A DNA stretch of 64,000 bases. Source: Ascidiaceihabitans sp. Lineage in GTDB: Bacteria > Pseudomonadota > Alphaproteobacteria > Rhodobacterales > Rhodobacteraceae. This document shows, in pieces, positions 51,561 through 60,510 of this stretch. The notes under the pieces are model-generated. The model did not search any database, was not told where the DNA came from, and was given only the letters and a program-made list of their open reading frames with translations. A program made the translations under genes and the position numbers. Location of the stretch: positions 1 to 64,000 of the forward strand of contig JAPKAB010000003.1 in the NCBI GenBank assembly GCA_028825475.1, read 5' to 3'. Every line of letters begins with the position of its first letter. The stretch's first letter is position 1.

Positions 51561-51689
51561 ATGACAACACTTAATCAAATCAAAACAATCGCAGTTCGCT
51601 CGCAACAGACCTTGTTGCACGACGCTTTAGGCGCGGCTGCTTTGATGGTTATGCTGGTTGTTGGTCTGCACCTTCCATCCTTTGTCTGA
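51561..51689 (+). CDS. Small membrane protein, probably SOS-induced
   Basis: A 42-residue frame (MTTLNQIKTIAVRSQQTLLH then a hydrophobic helix AALMVMLVVGLHLPSFV at the C-terminus). GAGGCA precedes the ATG and a terminator follows at 51812-51845. A short amphipathic, basic N-terminus plus one membrane span recalls small SOS-controlled inner-membrane proteins such as SidA of Caulobacter or TisB of E. coli, but there is no sequence basis to equate them. Located 101 bases after recG behind an SOS box. Confidence 0.7.
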   Translation: MTTLNQIKTIAVRSQQTLLHDALGAAALMVMLVVGLHLPSFV

Positions 51690-51811
51690 TTTTCTGCCTG
51701 CGATCTTATGCTGACCATTTCCTGCACCCGTCCCAAATTAGTGCGATAACAGACACTGCCTGTCCCTCGTTATTTGAATGCTCAGAGTCCCCTTAAGACA
51801 CGCTTTACTTG

Positions 51812-51845
51812 CGCCGCCATCCCTTTGGATGTGCGGCGTTTTTTT
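51812..51845 (+). terminator. Rho-independent terminator
   Basis: CGCCGC (51812-51817) pairs with GCGGCG (51833-51838), and ATCC with GGAT inside, with small bulges; seven T follow (51839-51845). Suits the plus-strand transcript of the small membrane gene at 51561-51689. Confidence 0.8.
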
Positions 51846-51865
51846 CGTCGTTTGTGGGGATGGGA

Positions 51866-52318
51866 TCAGACAGTTTCTGTTTGGGCCGCTTGCTGTATTG
51901 CTTCAGCCGTTGCCTCAATGGCCAAAAGGATCGATGCATGGCGATTTTTGTACTCACGCGCAGGTTCTAGGACTTCGAAGCCATCAAAGGGTGCCGTTGG
52001 GACAGGGCCATTGTTCTTTAACATGTCCCGCAAAGCATCGCGGCCCATTTCGACTTCACTCAAGGTCAAACCGATAATTGCGCCACCTGTAACAGCGGCT
52101 GCTGCTTGTCCTAGGGCGCAGGCTTTTACGTCTTGGCCAAACTTGGTGACAACGCCGTTTGTCACTTCGACGTCTACAGAAACAGTTGAACCACAAAGTG
52201 GGGACCTTTTTTTGACGCTTGCGTGTGGTGCCTCAAGACGTTGTAGATGTGGGATGTCTGTTGTTAGGGCCAGAATACGGGCCGAATATAGTTTGATCAG
52301 ATCAGTATCGTTGGCCAT
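51866..52318 (-). CDS. NifU/SufU-like iron-sulfur scaffold protein
   Basis: A 150-residue protein of the NifU N-terminal (IscU/SufU) type. Conserved Cys lie in SPLCGSTVSVDVEV and in VKACALGQAAAAV, where IscU-like scaffolds bind clusters; the third family Cys near the C-terminus is not evident. ATG 52318 follows AAGGAA at good distance; longer in-frame starts overlap the divergent hisI gene. Probably cytoplasmic; a role in Fe-S assembly or repair is inferred. Confidence 0.82.
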   Translation of the reverse strand: MANDTDLIKLYSARILALTTDIPHLQRLEAPHASVKKRSPLCGSTVSVDVEVTNGVVTKFGQDVKACALGQAAAAVTGGAIIGLTLSEVEMGRDALRDMLKNNGPVPTAPFDGFEVLEPAREYKNRHASILLAIEATAEAIQQAAQTETV

Positions 52319-52401
52319 CGTCGCATTCCTTGGTGTCTGGTCATTCGCCCTTGTGTCATACATAAGCTTCAACCGACCAGATGCAAAAAGGTTTTCATAA
52401 A

Positions 52402-52761
52402 ATGACGTTTGACCCCACCACTTTGAAATACAATGAAGCCGGCTTGATCCCCGCGATAGCACAGGATGCCACAACAGGCGAAGTGCTGATGATGGCGTGG
52501 ATGAACGTCGATGCAGTGGAAAAAACTTTGGAAACACGGCAGGTTACGTATTGGAGTCGTTCGCGGCAATCCTTTTGGATTAAGGGCGAAACGTCAGGCC
52601 ATACCCAAGAATTGGTAGATTTGCGCTTAGATTGTGATCGGGATTGTTTGTTGGCTGTGGTCAACCAAGTCGGCGCCGCATGTCACACTGGGCGTCGCAA
52701 TTGCTTTTATACGTCTGTATTGGACGGTACCGAAGTCGAACTTATGAAACCGTTAGACTAA
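52402..52761 (+). CDS. hisI: Phosphoribosyl-AMP cyclohydrolase
   Basis: A 119-residue enzyme opening the purine ring of PR-AMP, third step of histidine synthesis. The motifs [27 protein letters not shown], the metal-binding LDCDRDCLL and [11 protein letters not shown] are complete. ATG 52402 is preferred because AAAAGG precedes it; ATG 52381 has no ribosome site. Not fused to hisE. Stop overlaps the convergent gluQ end by four bases. Confidence 0.93.
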   Translation: MTFDPTTLKYNEAGLIPAIAQDATTGEVLMMAWMNVDAVEKTLETRQVTYWSRSRQSFWIKGETSGHTQELVDLRLDCDRDCLLAVVNQVGAACHTGRRNCFYTSVLDGTEVELMKPLD

Positions 52762-53621
52762 CACGGCAAACCGACCAATTTTCGAATGTCATCCGCAGTA
52801 TACCCCTCATCCCGAAATTTCGCGATGGCTCTGGCGTCATCGCGTTTTGCCAATCTTTTCCCTTGATCGTCGCGGATTAGGTCGTGGTGATGGTAAGCGG
52901 GTGTCTGAAGCTCAAGAAGATTTTGAAGCAAAACGTGGATTTTGGTCGCTTCAAACAAATCATGGCCCCGCACAACATGTGTTATGCCTTGGGCGGCATC
53001 GTCTAAGACGACGGACAAATGGTATGAAGTGCCCATATCTTTACGCGACAGAACGATATCCCCGACCTCTGTGATCATTTGAGCGCGGGTTGAGATTATA
53101 AGAGCGGTTTCGCCGTCAGGCCCTTCACCAACTTCATTGAAGTTGTGGTTTTGGTTCCGCTCGCCACAAAGCTTGAGCCGTAAAGCGGCGTCTTGCGGCC
53201 TAGGGTTTACAATGTCATTGACCAAACCACGGCAGGTTCCCGGATAGATTACCCCGTCCGGTCCAATCATTGGCGAACCTTCTTGCGGTGCAGAGGCAGC
53301 CGCTAAGATATCTTTTCGATTACAGTGGCATACGTACAGAAATCCTTGTTTCCAAAGCGCGTCGAGGGCCTTTTGATATACGGAATGTCGGGTTGATTGT
53401 ACCATCACTGGCTCAGACCATTCCAGGCCAAGCCATTTGAGATCATCGTAGATCATTTGTGTCCAAGAGTCGCGTGCGCGTGATTGATCAATGTCTTCAA
53501 TTCGCAACAAGAACTCACCACCCAAGCGCTTGGCCATGTCATAGGCAAGCATAGCCGAATAGGCATGACCCAGATGCAAAGGGCCAGTCGGTGATGGAGC
53601 AAATCGCGTTCTAAACATCAT
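52758..53621 (-). CDS. gluQ: Glutamyl-Q tRNA(Asp) synthetase
   Basis: A 287-residue paralogue of the GluRS catalytic domain that glutamylates queuosine in tRNA-Asp. HIGH-type motif [21 protein letters not shown]-type [10 protein letters not shown] and the zinc-ligand region VCHCNRKDI with PGTCRG are visible. It lacks the anticodon-binding domain of true GluRS, as expected. 21 bases downstream of trmFO on the same strand. Confidence 0.93.
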   Translation of the reverse strand: MMFRTRFAPSPTGPLHLGHAYSAMLAYDMAKRLGGEFLLRIEDIDQSRARDSWTQMIYDDLKWLGLEWSEPVMVQSTRHSVYQKALDALWKQGFLYVCHCNRKDILAAASAPQEGSPMIGPDGVIYPGTCRGLVNDIVNPRPQDAALRLKLCGERNQNHNFNEVGEGPDGETALIISTRAQMITEVGDIVLSRKDMGTSYHLSVVLDDAAQGITHVVRGHDLFEATKIHVLLQNLLELQTPAYHHHDLIRDDQGKRLAKRDDARAIAKFRDEGYTADDIRKLVGLPC

Positions 53622-53642
53622 AGGCCACGCTAACGTCTGCCT

Positions 53643-54998
53643 TTACGCTTCGTCCAGCGCTGATGCTTCCAACCATGCAGACCAATCCAGTTTGGCGCGG
53701 TCTGTGTAGGCTTTGTAGCGATCTTTGCGACCACGACGTCCACCTTTCAAACCCTCAACCAACGGGAACAATCCAAAGTTCACGTTCATCGGCTGAAACG
53801 TTTTCGCATCGGCGCCACCAGTGATGTGCGTGATCAATGCGCCCATCGCGGTGGTGTTTGGCGGGGCAGAGATCGAGCCACCAAGGATTTCTGTTGCAGC
53901 CATACGGCCAGCCAACAATCCCATGGCAGAGCTTTCAACGTAACCTTCAACGCCTGTGATCTGTCCGGCAAAGCGCAGGTTTGGCTTCGAGCGCAGGCGC
54001 ATTTGATCGTCTAACATCGTCGGTGAGTTCAGGAAAGTATTCCGGTGGATGCCACCCAAACGAGCAAAGCTTGCGTTTTCAAGTCCGGGAATGGATTTAA
54101 AAACAGCAGTTTGCGCGCCGTACTTCATCTTGGTCTGGAAGCCAACGATGTTATAAAGCGTCCCCAATTTATTGTCGCGTCGCAACTGGACAACCGCGTG
54201 TGCCTTTACGTCTGGCTGATGTGGGTTGGTCAGACCAACGGGTTTCATCGGCCCCCAACGCAAGGACTCACGGCCGCGTTCTGCGATCACTTCGATTGGT
54301 AAACAGCCGTCGAAATATCCGGCTGTTTCGCCCTCATGGAACTCTGCTTTGTCGGCTTCCATCAACGCATCGATGAAACCCTCGTACTGTTCTTTGTCCA
54401 TCGGACAGTTGAGGTAAGCGGTGCGCTCTTCCTCGGTTTCGCCTTTGTCATAGCGCGATTGCATCCACGCTTTGGACATGTCGATGCTGTCGAAGTAGAC
54501 GATTGGGGCGATGGCATCGAAAAACGCCAAAGCATCCGCGCCGGTGTGTGCTGCGATGGATTTGCCCAGATCACCCGAGGTGAGGGGGCCGGTTGCGATG
54601 ATCCAATGGCCGTCGGACGGCAGCTCTTTTATCTCACCGTACTCAACGGAAATGTTTGGGTGTGCATTTATCGCGTCTGTCACTGCTTGGGCAAAGTGAT
54701 CGCGATCCACAGCCAATGCGCCACCGGCAGGAAGGCGATGTTTGTCTGCAGTTTGCATAATCAAACCATTGGCTTGGCGCATTTCCCAATGGAGCAGACC
54801 AACCGCGTTTTGCTCATCATCGTCAGAGCGGAAAGAGTTGGAACAAACCATTTCCCCCATCAATCCCGTCTGATGCGCAAAGGTTTCAACTTCGGGCCGC
54901 ATTTCGTGGATGACCACTTTAACGCCCATGTTTGCGGCTTGCCATGCAGCCTCTGAGCCTGCCATGCCGCCGCCCACGATGTGAAGAATATCTGTCAT
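53643..54998 (-). CDS. trmFO: Folate/FAD-dependent tRNA (uracil-5-)-methyltransferase TrmFO
   Basis: A 451-residue flavoenzyme that methylates U54 of tRNA using methylenetetrahydrofolate. FAD motif [15 protein letters not shown] (residues 8-22), [21 protein letters not shown], and the C-terminal GRMAATE and MNVNFGLFP stretches are typical. Full length. Forms a tRNA-modification pair with gluQ. Confidence 0.94.
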   Translation of the reverse strand: MTDILHIVGGGMAGSEAAWQAANMGVKVVIHEMRPEVETFAHQTGLMGEMVCSNSFRSDDDEQNAVGLLHWEMRQANGLIMQTADKHRLPAGGALAVDRDHFAQAVTDAINAHPNISVEYGEIKELPSDGHWIIATGPLTSGDLGKSIAAHTGADALAFFDAIAPIVYFDSIDMSKAWMQSRYDKGETEEERTAYLNCPMDKEQYEGFIDALMEADKAEFHEGETAGYFDGCLPIEVIAERGRESLRWGPMKPVGLTNPHQPDVKAHAVVQLRRDNKLGTLYNIVGFQTKMKYGAQTAVFKSIPGLENASFARLGGIHRNTFLNSPTMLDDQMRLRSKPNLRFAGQITGVEGYVESSAMGLLAGRMAATEILGGSISAPPNTTAMGALITHITGGADAKTFQPMNVNFGLFPLVEGLKGGRRGRKDRYKAYTDRAKLDWSAWLEASALDEA

Positions 54999-55300
54999 AG
55001 GGGTGATCTAGGGCAGGGATGCCATACAAACAACACCCAATTTAGCGTCTTTAGTCTTTGATGTAGGGGGTTTTTGAGGTCGCCGGAGCGGGGACGGTCG
55101 ATCAGTGAGAGCTGATCTGGAGGGACCTTCCGCCATCGGCGACCCAAAAGGTGTCGGGACAATTTCGTATCCCGTGCCTCAGTTGTGCCTTATTCGCGCC
55201 CAATTTGCTAGAAAAAAAATAGAAACTGTGCGTTTGCAAAAGGGAAACAGTGAGATTCTGTCATTTTGAATCATATTTTACAGCATGTTGAGTTAAGGTG
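54999..55300. ncRNA. Intergenic region with a strongly folded element (possible small RNA)
   Basis: No gene is seen in these 302 bases. GGTCGCCG (55078-55085) is perfectly complementary to CGGCGACC (55137-55144). Inside, GATCAG and CTGATC form a 6-bp hairpin with loop TGAGAG, and GGTC/GACC pair around it, giving a long imperfect stem of about 67 bases. A second hairpin CGGGA/TCCCG follows near 55155-55173. No clear T-run follows. I recognise no Rfam family; a small RNA or repeat element is possible. The rest (55201-55300) is AT-rich and probably upstream DNA. Confidence 0.35.
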
Positions 55301-56086
55301 TCATTGTTCCCACGTCGGATCACGCTTCTCCAAGAATGCCGCAATTCCCTCAGATGTGTCACGATCTAGCATGTTTTCGACCATGACATTGCCTGTATAG
55401 GCATATGCATCCGCCACATTCATCTCGATTTGATTGTAAAACGCCTCTTTTCCGATCTTTACGGCGGTGCCCAACTTCGATGCAACCGTATCGGCAAGTG
55501 CCATTGCTTCATTCTCTAACGCCTCGGGGGCAACCACGCGATTAATCAAACCCAGTGCTTCAGCCCGCTCTGCCTCTATAAATGCACCGGTTGTGAGCAT
55601 TTCAAACGCTTGCTTGCGGCCAATGTTGCGTGACAACGCCACCATTGGTGTTGAGCAGAACAACCCAATGTTGACGCCATTTACGCCAAATTTTGTGCCC
55701 TGTGCCGCAATGGCCATGTCGCAAGTGGCAACCAATTGGCACCCGGCGGCTGTTGCGATGCCGTGTACTTGGGCGATGACCGGTTGTGGCATTGATTGAA
55801 CGCGGGCCATCATGGCTGCGCATCGATCGAACAGATCTTTAAAATATGCTTTGCCGCCATCTTCTGCCTGACGGCCTGCGGTCATTTGTTTCAGATCATG
55901 ACCTGCGCAAAACGCTTTGCCGTTTCCGGAGATTATAACCGCACGAACAGATCGATCGTTGGCGATTTCATCCAATGATGTATGCAACGCCGCCAACATT
56001 TCATCTGAAAGTGCATTTAGTCGTTCAGGCGCGTTCATCACCAATCGTGTGACGGGGCCTGTGTCGTGACGTTCTAAAATTGCCAT
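55301..56086 (-). CDS. Enoyl-CoA hydratase/isomerase family protein (atypical active site)
   Basis: A 261-residue crotonase-fold protein. The oxyanion-hole elements KAFCAGHDL and GIATAAG are conserved, so acyl-CoA binding is expected. The two catalytic Glu of classical hydratase appear replaced by Gln117 (AAGCQLVA) and Gly137 (FGVNGVNIG). It resembles the ECHDC3-like branch. Hydratase activity is doubtful; another crotonase reaction is possible. Divergent from a PaaI-type thioesterase, which suggests a shared acyl-CoA role. Confidence 0.85.
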   Translation of the reverse strand: MAILERHDTGPVTRLVMNAPERLNALSDEMLAALHTSLDEIANDRSVRAVIISGNGKAFCAGHDLKQMTAGRQAEDGGKAYFKDLFDRCAAMMARVQSMPQPVIAQVHGIATAAGCQLVATCDMAIAAQGTKFGVNGVNIGLFCSTPMVALSRNIGRKQAFEMLTTGAFIEAERAEALGLINRVVAPEALENEAMALADTVASKLGTAVKIGKEAFYNQIEMNVADAYAYTGNVMVENMLDRDTSEGIAAFLEKRDPTWEQ

Positions 56087-56143
56087 CTTGCTCTCCGATC
56101 AATTCCACGAAAACAATACGACAATGGGTAGGGGAGTAAAGCC

Positions 56144-56578
56144 ATGACGCAGAAAACGCCAAGTCTTCAAATGAATGAGGCGCAGTTGATGACATTCATG
56201 CGTGAGGTGTTTCATCAAGTTGCCGATGAATTTGAAGTGGAGCACGTGGCTGACAACGAAATCACAGTGCGATTGCTGGTTACTGAAAAGCATCTGCGCC
56301 CGGGTGGAACGGTATCTGGTCCGTCAATGTTCGCGCTGGCCGATGTCTGTGCATATCTTGGGACATTGGCGATGATTGGCCCCAAGGCATTGGCGGTAAC
56401 AACGAACTGCTCAATTGATTTCATGCGTAAACCTGCTGCGAATACCGATTTGATTGCAAAAGGCCGCTTGTTGAAGTTGGGCAAGCAGTTGGCAGTCTCT
56501 GATGTGCTGGTCTATTCTGATGGTTTAGATAAGCCCGTAGCGCGTGCCAGTCTGACCTACGCTATCCCGCCGAAATAA
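56144..56578 (+). CDS. PaaI-family hot-dog thioesterase
   Basis: A 144-residue protein of the PaaI/4HBT hot-dog family. The helix motif GGTVSGPSMFALADVCAYLGTLA and the strand TTNCSIDFMRKP fit the acyl-CoA thioesterase core; segments are read as GGTVSGPSMFALAD and TTNCSIDFMRKP. Acts presumably on acyl-CoA in the cytoplasm. Divergent from the crotonase-fold gene with about 57 bases between starts. Confidence 0.82.
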   Translation: MTQKTPSLQMNEAQLMTFMREVFHQVADEFEVEHVADNEITVRLLVTEKHLRPGGTVSGPSMFALADVCAYLGTLAMIGPKALAVTTNCSIDFMRKPAANTDLIAKGRLLKLGKQLAVSDVLVYSDGLDKPVARASLTYAIPPK

Positions 56579-56589
56579 CGCCAGAATAC

Positions 56590-56618
56590 AAAAAGCCCGC
56601 CAGAACAAGTCCGGCGGG
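56590..56618 (-). terminator. Terminator for the DUF1127 gene
   Basis: CCCGCC (56596-56601) pairs with GGCGGG (56613-56618). On the minus strand the stem is followed by CTTTTT (56590-56595), giving an intrinsic terminator about 60 bases beyond the DUF1127 stop. It also follows the convergent thioesterase gene by 18 bases. Confidence 0.75.
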
Positions 56619-56680
56619 AAGGAAGAGGTCTGGCAAACCTTGCATACACACGGGGAGAGGTCGGCAAGGTGACGGAAGAG

Positions 56681-56914
56681 TCAGATTTGCCAGAACAACC
56701 CTGCAGCCTCACGACGAGCCTGCAGGGGTGTTAGTCCCACATCGCGCAACTGCGTCTCCGTCAATTGGCCCAGGGCCTTTCGGGTGCGGTGGCGAAGGGT
56801 CCATTTAGACACCGTGACAGCAAATTGAACAGCCAAGACCGATACAATCGGTAGGGCATTGTTTTCGCGTAGGTAAATTAACGCGTCGATGTTCTGATAT
56901 GCTGTCCGTGTCAT
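56681..56914 (-). CDS. DUF1127 domain protein
   Basis: A 77-residue protein ending in a DUF1127 domain (about residues 38-75): WTLRHRTRKALGQLTETQL then RDVGLTPLQARREA. AGGAG is six bases before ATG 56914. Small Arg-rich DUF1127 proteins act in RNA metabolism and stress or phosphate responses in related bacteria. The palindrome at 56926-56945 is just upstream of its ribosome site, suggesting control by the divergent MocR regulator. Confidence 0.85.
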   Translation of the reverse strand: MTRTAYQNIDALIYLRENNALPIVSVLAVQFAVTVSKWTLRHRTRKALGQLTETQLRDVGLTPLQARREAAGLFWQI

Positions 56915-56925
56915 GGTAATCTCCT

Positions 56926-57017
56926 AAATTGTATTGACACAATTTGACGGTATCGTCATAAGTGTTGATACATATTGTGATACAAAGAATCTATGGAAAT
57001 ATTGTAATGGATACAAT
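56926..57017. promoter_or_regulatory. ATTGT/ACAAT operator sites between DUF1127 and mocR-type genes
   Basis: AAATTGT-N6-ACAATTT (56926-56945) is a perfect palindrome. A compact copy, ATTGTGATACAA, lies at 56974-56985, and ATTGT-N7-ACAAT (57001-57017) overlaps the MocR start codon. GATACA recurs at 56967, 56979 and 57010. A TTGACA (56934-56939) may be the -35 of the regulator gene. Repeated sites in a divergent gap fit autoregulation by the MocR-type protein. Confidence 0.6.
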
Positions 57018-58416
57018 TTGGCAGCCAAACCTCACGGATGGGGTAGGGCCTAAGTACAAAGCAGTTGCGCAGACCATCCGCGATGGAGTGGCGCGCGGCG
57101 AATTGGCGGAAGGGGCAAAACTGCCGCCAGTCCGTGATTTGGCGTGGAAGTTGGGTATAACGCCGGGGACCGTTGCACGCGCTTATACGATCTTGACTGA
57201 CGAGGGGATGCTGACAGCCGAAGTTGGCCGCGGAACATTTGTGGCGCCCAAACGCAGCTTTGCACCGCTATATATGCCGATTGAGGTCGATTCAGCGATC
57301 CACGATGAAGAGCAGCAAACCTATCAGGTGAACCTGTTTTCTCCACACTTGCCAAACGTGGGGCAGGCCAGCTTGATCCGTCAATTGCTGTCAGACATTG
57401 CCCACGATCCACCGTCAGGCATGATGCATTACCCTAGTCGCCAGAATTCATTGTCTGCGCGTCAAGCTGCAGTAAGCTGGTTAAAGAACGCACCGCTGGG
57501 TGGGTTTCGTGAGGGGGATCTTACCTTAACCAATGGTGGGCAAAACGCGATTCTGATTGTGATGCAGGCGGTCCTAAAGGGGCGCCGTCCTACTGTATTG
57601 GTTGAAGATCTCGCATACCCCGGCTTCCGCCGTGCCGCTGAATTGCTACGCGTAAATGTAGTGCCAATTGCAATGGATAAGGATGGGATCATTCCCGAAG
57701 CGCTGGCCGCTGCATGTGATGCCTACGAGGCGCAAATTCTGTGCACGTCGCCTGAGGTTCACAATCCCACCTGTGGCTTCACACCTGAAAGCCGCCGAAA
57801 AGAGATTGTTGAAATTGCGCGCAAACACGATCTGCAAATACTGGAAGACGATTGTTATCGCATGGGCGCCGCTGAGGCACCTACTTATCGAATGCTTGCG
57901 CCTGAGCGTGGTTGGTATGTGTCTTCGATTTCCAAAACGGTTACGCCATCCTTGCGCATTGGCATTGCCGTAGCGCCTGAAGGCAAAGGCCCTAAACTGC
58001 GCCGCGCGGCAGAGCACTCATTCTTTGGGTTGGCGACACCGATCACTGATCTTTGTGCCCGTCTCCTTGTTCATCCACAGCTGGATTCACTGACGACAAA
58101 GGCACGGATGGGGACCAATGCATTTGTCGAAATTGCTGTAAATATCCTTGGCGGCTATGACCTGCACTGGCGCATGGATGTGCCGTTCCTTTGGCTGAAG
58201 TTGCCAGAGGGTTGGCGCGCAGGTGCATTTTGTCAGGCTGCTGAAGCGGTGGGCGTGCAAATTCGCCCTGCTGAAGAGTTCGCATGTCGCGATGCGCGTG
58301 TACCACATGCGGTGCGCTTTGCCATCAATGCTGGAGTGAGTTTAGAGAGCTTTGAGGCAGCTATTGGCCGTCTTCGTGATCTATTGGACAATCCGCAAGA
58401 ACAGATTGGCGTTTGA
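57007..58416 (+). CDS. MocR-type GntR/aminotransferase transcriptional regulator
   Basis: A 469-residue protein with an N-terminal GntR winged helix (about residues 10-80: LPPVRDLAWKLGITPGTVARAY, read in parts) and a C-terminal class I/II aminotransferase-like domain that binds PLP. The PLP Lys is expected in SISKTVTPSLRIG. ATG 57007 starts just before the DNA-binding domain; upstream ATG 56962 would cover the operator sites. MocR proteins sense PLP or amino compounds; the target is probably the divergent DUF1127 gene or its own gene. Confidence 0.87.
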   Translation: MDTIWQPNLTDGVGPKYKAVAQTIRDGVARGELAEGAKLPPVRDLAWKLGITPGTVARAYTILTDEGMLTAEVGRGTFVAPKRSFAPLYMPIEVDSAIHDEEQQTYQVNLFSPHLPNVGQASLIRQLLSDIAHDPPSGMMHYPSRQNSLSARQAAVSWLKNAPLGGFREGDLTLTNGGQNAILIVMQAVLKGRRPTVLVEDLAYPGFRRAAELLRVNVVPIAMDKDGIIPEALAAACDAYEAQILCTSPEVHNPTCGFTPESRRKEIVEIARKHDLQILEDDCYRMGAAEAPTYRMLAPERGWYVSSISKTVTPSLRIGIAVAPEGKGPKLRRAAEHSFFGLATPITDLCARLLVHPQLDSLTTKARMGTNAFVEIAVNILGGYDLHWRMDVPFLWLKLPEGWRAGAFCQAAEAVGVQIRPAEEFACRDARVPHAVRFAINAGVSLESFEAAIGRLRDLLDNPQEQIGV

Positions 58417-58419
58417 TCG

Positions 58420-59466
58420 TCAAAGCAAGCCACCAGCCCCCCAAGCTAGACCAATGACAATCGCAATGGCTGAAAGCAGCCCAGAGTAGGCTGCTATCTT
58501 AGGAATGGAAAACGGGCGCTCCCCATAGGTGCGTCCGTCGATACCTGACACAACAACCTTCATTGGCTTGCCTTTGTATTCGTAGTGCAAAATCCATACG
58601 GGCAAGAGGATACGGCGATAATGAATGCCTGATGTGTGAGTGTGGTACCCAAGGTTATTCACGCCTGATTTGTTGATATGTTGTTTGATCCGGTTGCGGA
58701 TCAACAACCGCTTGTCAGCCTCATTCGCATCCAACCCGTCGGCGACGCTTTGGTGGTGGCGCTCCGCTGCAAATCCCGCCAAATAGCCTTCGCGGTATGG
58801 GCGCAGGGCGCTTGGATCAAAGTCGTGCAAAATCCCATCGCGGATCAATGGGGTCACGTGGGGTGATGCGGGCATTAGGAGGTCATCAAAACTGATCCTC
58901 ATTTTGCCCTTGGTCGTCTTTGTCCGACGGTTGCTGCTGCTGCCAACGGTGTACTGGGCCCAATACTCGACGGCTTCTTCGCTATCAACGGTCCAGAACG
59001 GCGCATAAAGCCCTGCAACCCGTGCCTTTGCGACGATACCCTCCAAATCATTGGGGGCAGCAACGCGTCGTTTCACCCAGGCTTGGGTCTGGTGTTGGGC
59101 ATACATTGCGTCGATCTCAAACGGGATCAAAGCCATCGTTTCATAACCGGTGTCTTGCGTACTTAAAACAACGGGTCCATCGCAATAAGGGCAGCGTTCA
59201 GACAGAGCAGGGCCCGTGAATAAAACATCCCCACCACATGTGTTACAGTGATGCGCACGGGTTTTGCTTAGGTCTGGCAGATCCTCCTCAGTCAAGTTTG
59301 GATCATAGCCTAGTTCTTCCGCCGCCTTGTAATCATCATCCGTTTTCAAATCATGGACATTGCCACAGCTCGCACACTCTAGTCCGCGATAGGTTGGGGA
59401 ATAGCTGCACTGTCCAGCACAAGTTGGGCATTGAAGATCAGGCTGTGTGGCGTTGGTGGTGTCCAT
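58420..59466 (-). CDS. Zinc-ribbon membrane-anchored protein of unknown function
   Basis: A 348-residue protein with two Cys4-type zinc ribbons at the N-terminus (CPTCAGQC...CASC, about residues 13-35, and CNTCGG...CPYC, about 74-94), a middle domain with YAPFWTVD and HYEYKGKPMKVVVSG, and a C-terminal membrane span (about 325-348). Resembles proteins annotated as primosomal-N'-like zinc-ribbon proteins, but no helicase domain is present. ATG 59466 overlaps the preceding stop by one base (TGATG), so the pair is coupled. Confidence 0.75.
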   Translation of the reverse strand: MDTTNATQPDLQCPTCAGQCSYSPTYRGLECASCGNVHDLKTDDDYKAAEELGYDPNLTEEDLPDLSKTRAHHCNTCGGDVLFTGPALSERCPYCDGPVVLSTQDTGYETMALIPFEIDAMYAQHQTQAWVKRRVAAPNDLEGIVAKARVAGLYAPFWTVDSEEAVEYWAQYTVGSSSNRRTKTTKGKMRISFDDLLMPASPHVTPLIRDGILHDFDPSALRPYREGYLAGFAAERHHQSVADGLDANEADKRLLIRNRIKQHINKSGVNNLGYHTHTSGIHYRRILLPVWILHYEYKGKPMKVVVSGIDGRTYGERPFSIPKIAAYSGLLSAIAIVIGLAWGAGGLL

Positions 59467-59780
59467 CAATCGGAGTCCGCGAGTGCAGCCGCAATTTCAA
59501 TCAGGATGCGAAGGCGAAGCCAAGAGCGGTCCACGGCACCCTGTAAATCACCAGATACGCCCCAATCACCAATGATGGTTGCGATAAACCACGTGGTCAT
59601 CAACCAAAACGCAATCATTGACCAACCAGCTATTGTGCGAATCCATCCTGCGGATCCCTGTTTTAACTCATGATGGCCTTCATATACCTTGATCAGCTTC
59701 ACAACAGGCAGCATCCCCACAAAGGTTGCGGTGATCATCAATACGACTGCGGCAAGGATTGGTGAGGTGAGGGGCGTCAT
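59466..59780 (-). CDS. Small membrane protein coupled to the zinc-ribbon gene
   Basis: A 104-residue protein with two hydrophobic spans (about residues 6-30 and 48-72) separated by a polar loop (KVYEGHHELKQGSAGW). No family is recognised. Its stop codon overlaps the ATG of the zinc-ribbon gene, so both products may work together at the inner membrane. Confidence 0.65.
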   Translation of the reverse strand: MTPLTSPILAAVVLMITATFVGMLPVVKLIKVYEGHHELKQGSAGWIRTIAGWSMIAFWLMTTWFIATIIGDWGVSGDLQGAVDRSWLRLRILIEIAAALADSD

Positions 59781-59952
59781 GAAATGTAAAACTCACTTAA
59801 AACGTCAAATTGAGGCTTGTAAAATATGTGCAAGCCATTGGGATTGATTGCAAGAGGCGTTATTGGGTTTAGACAGCTCAAATTTTATGGGGTATTTTAA
59901 TACCTTATTTTTAACATGTTGTTTTTACTTGTTTAAAACATGATTGTTGTGC

Positions 59953-59980
59953 TTGATCACGCTCGCACTTGCTATATAAG
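59953..59980 (+). promoter_or_regulatory. Promoter of rplM-rpsI
   Basis: TTGATC (59953-59958) and TATAAG (59975-59980) with a 16-base spacer resemble a strong housekeeping promoter. A-T-rich DNA lies upstream. The start of transcription would be near 59987, leaving a leader of about 60 bases before rplM. Confidence 0.6.
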
Positions 59981-60046
59981 CCGCTCATCACTTACCAGAG
60001 TTGGTCATTCGACCTGCTCACTCACCTAAAACAGGACTATCCTGCC

Positions 60047-60508
60047 ATGAAAACCTTTTCTGCAACACCAGCAGATATCGAAAAAAAATGGATCATCATT
60101 GATGCTGAAGGCATCGTGTTGGGTCGTTTGGCTTCGATTATTGCTATGCGCCTTCGCGGCAAGCACAAAGCAACGTTCACACCGCACATGGATTGCGGCG
60201 ACAACGTTATCGTCATCAACGCTGAAAAAGTGCAGTTGACTGGTAACAAACGTCAAGAGCACCACTACTGGCACACTGGCCACCCAGGTGGCATCAAGTC
60301 ACGTACAAAAGAAGAAATCCTCGAGGGCAAATACCCAGAGCGCGTTCTGACTTTGGCTGTGAAACGTATGTTGCCAGGCAACCGCCTGAGCCGTCAAATC
60401 ATGACAAACATGCGTGTATATGCTGGTGCTGAGCATCCACATGAAGCGCAAAACCCAGAAGTTTTGGATGTTGCATCCATGAACTCTAAAAACACACGGA
60501 GCGCATGA
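60047..60508 (+). CDS. rplM: Ribosomal protein L13
   Basis: A 153-residue large-subunit protein. Typical features: [14 protein letters not shown] at the start, [31 protein letters not shown] and [14 protein letters not shown] 60047 is preceded by AGGA; an in-frame start at 59969 lies near the promoter -10 and cannot be used. Overlaps a possible rpsI start by four bases. Confidence 0.96.
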   Translation: MKTFSATPADIEKKWIIIDAEGIVLGRLASIIAMRLRGKHKATFTPHMDCGDNVIVINAEKVQLTGNKRQEHHYWHTGHPGGIKSRTKEEILEGKYPERVLTLAVKRMLPGNRLSRQIMTNMRVYAGAEHPHEAQNPEVLDVASMNSKNTRSA

Positions 60509-60510
60509 GC

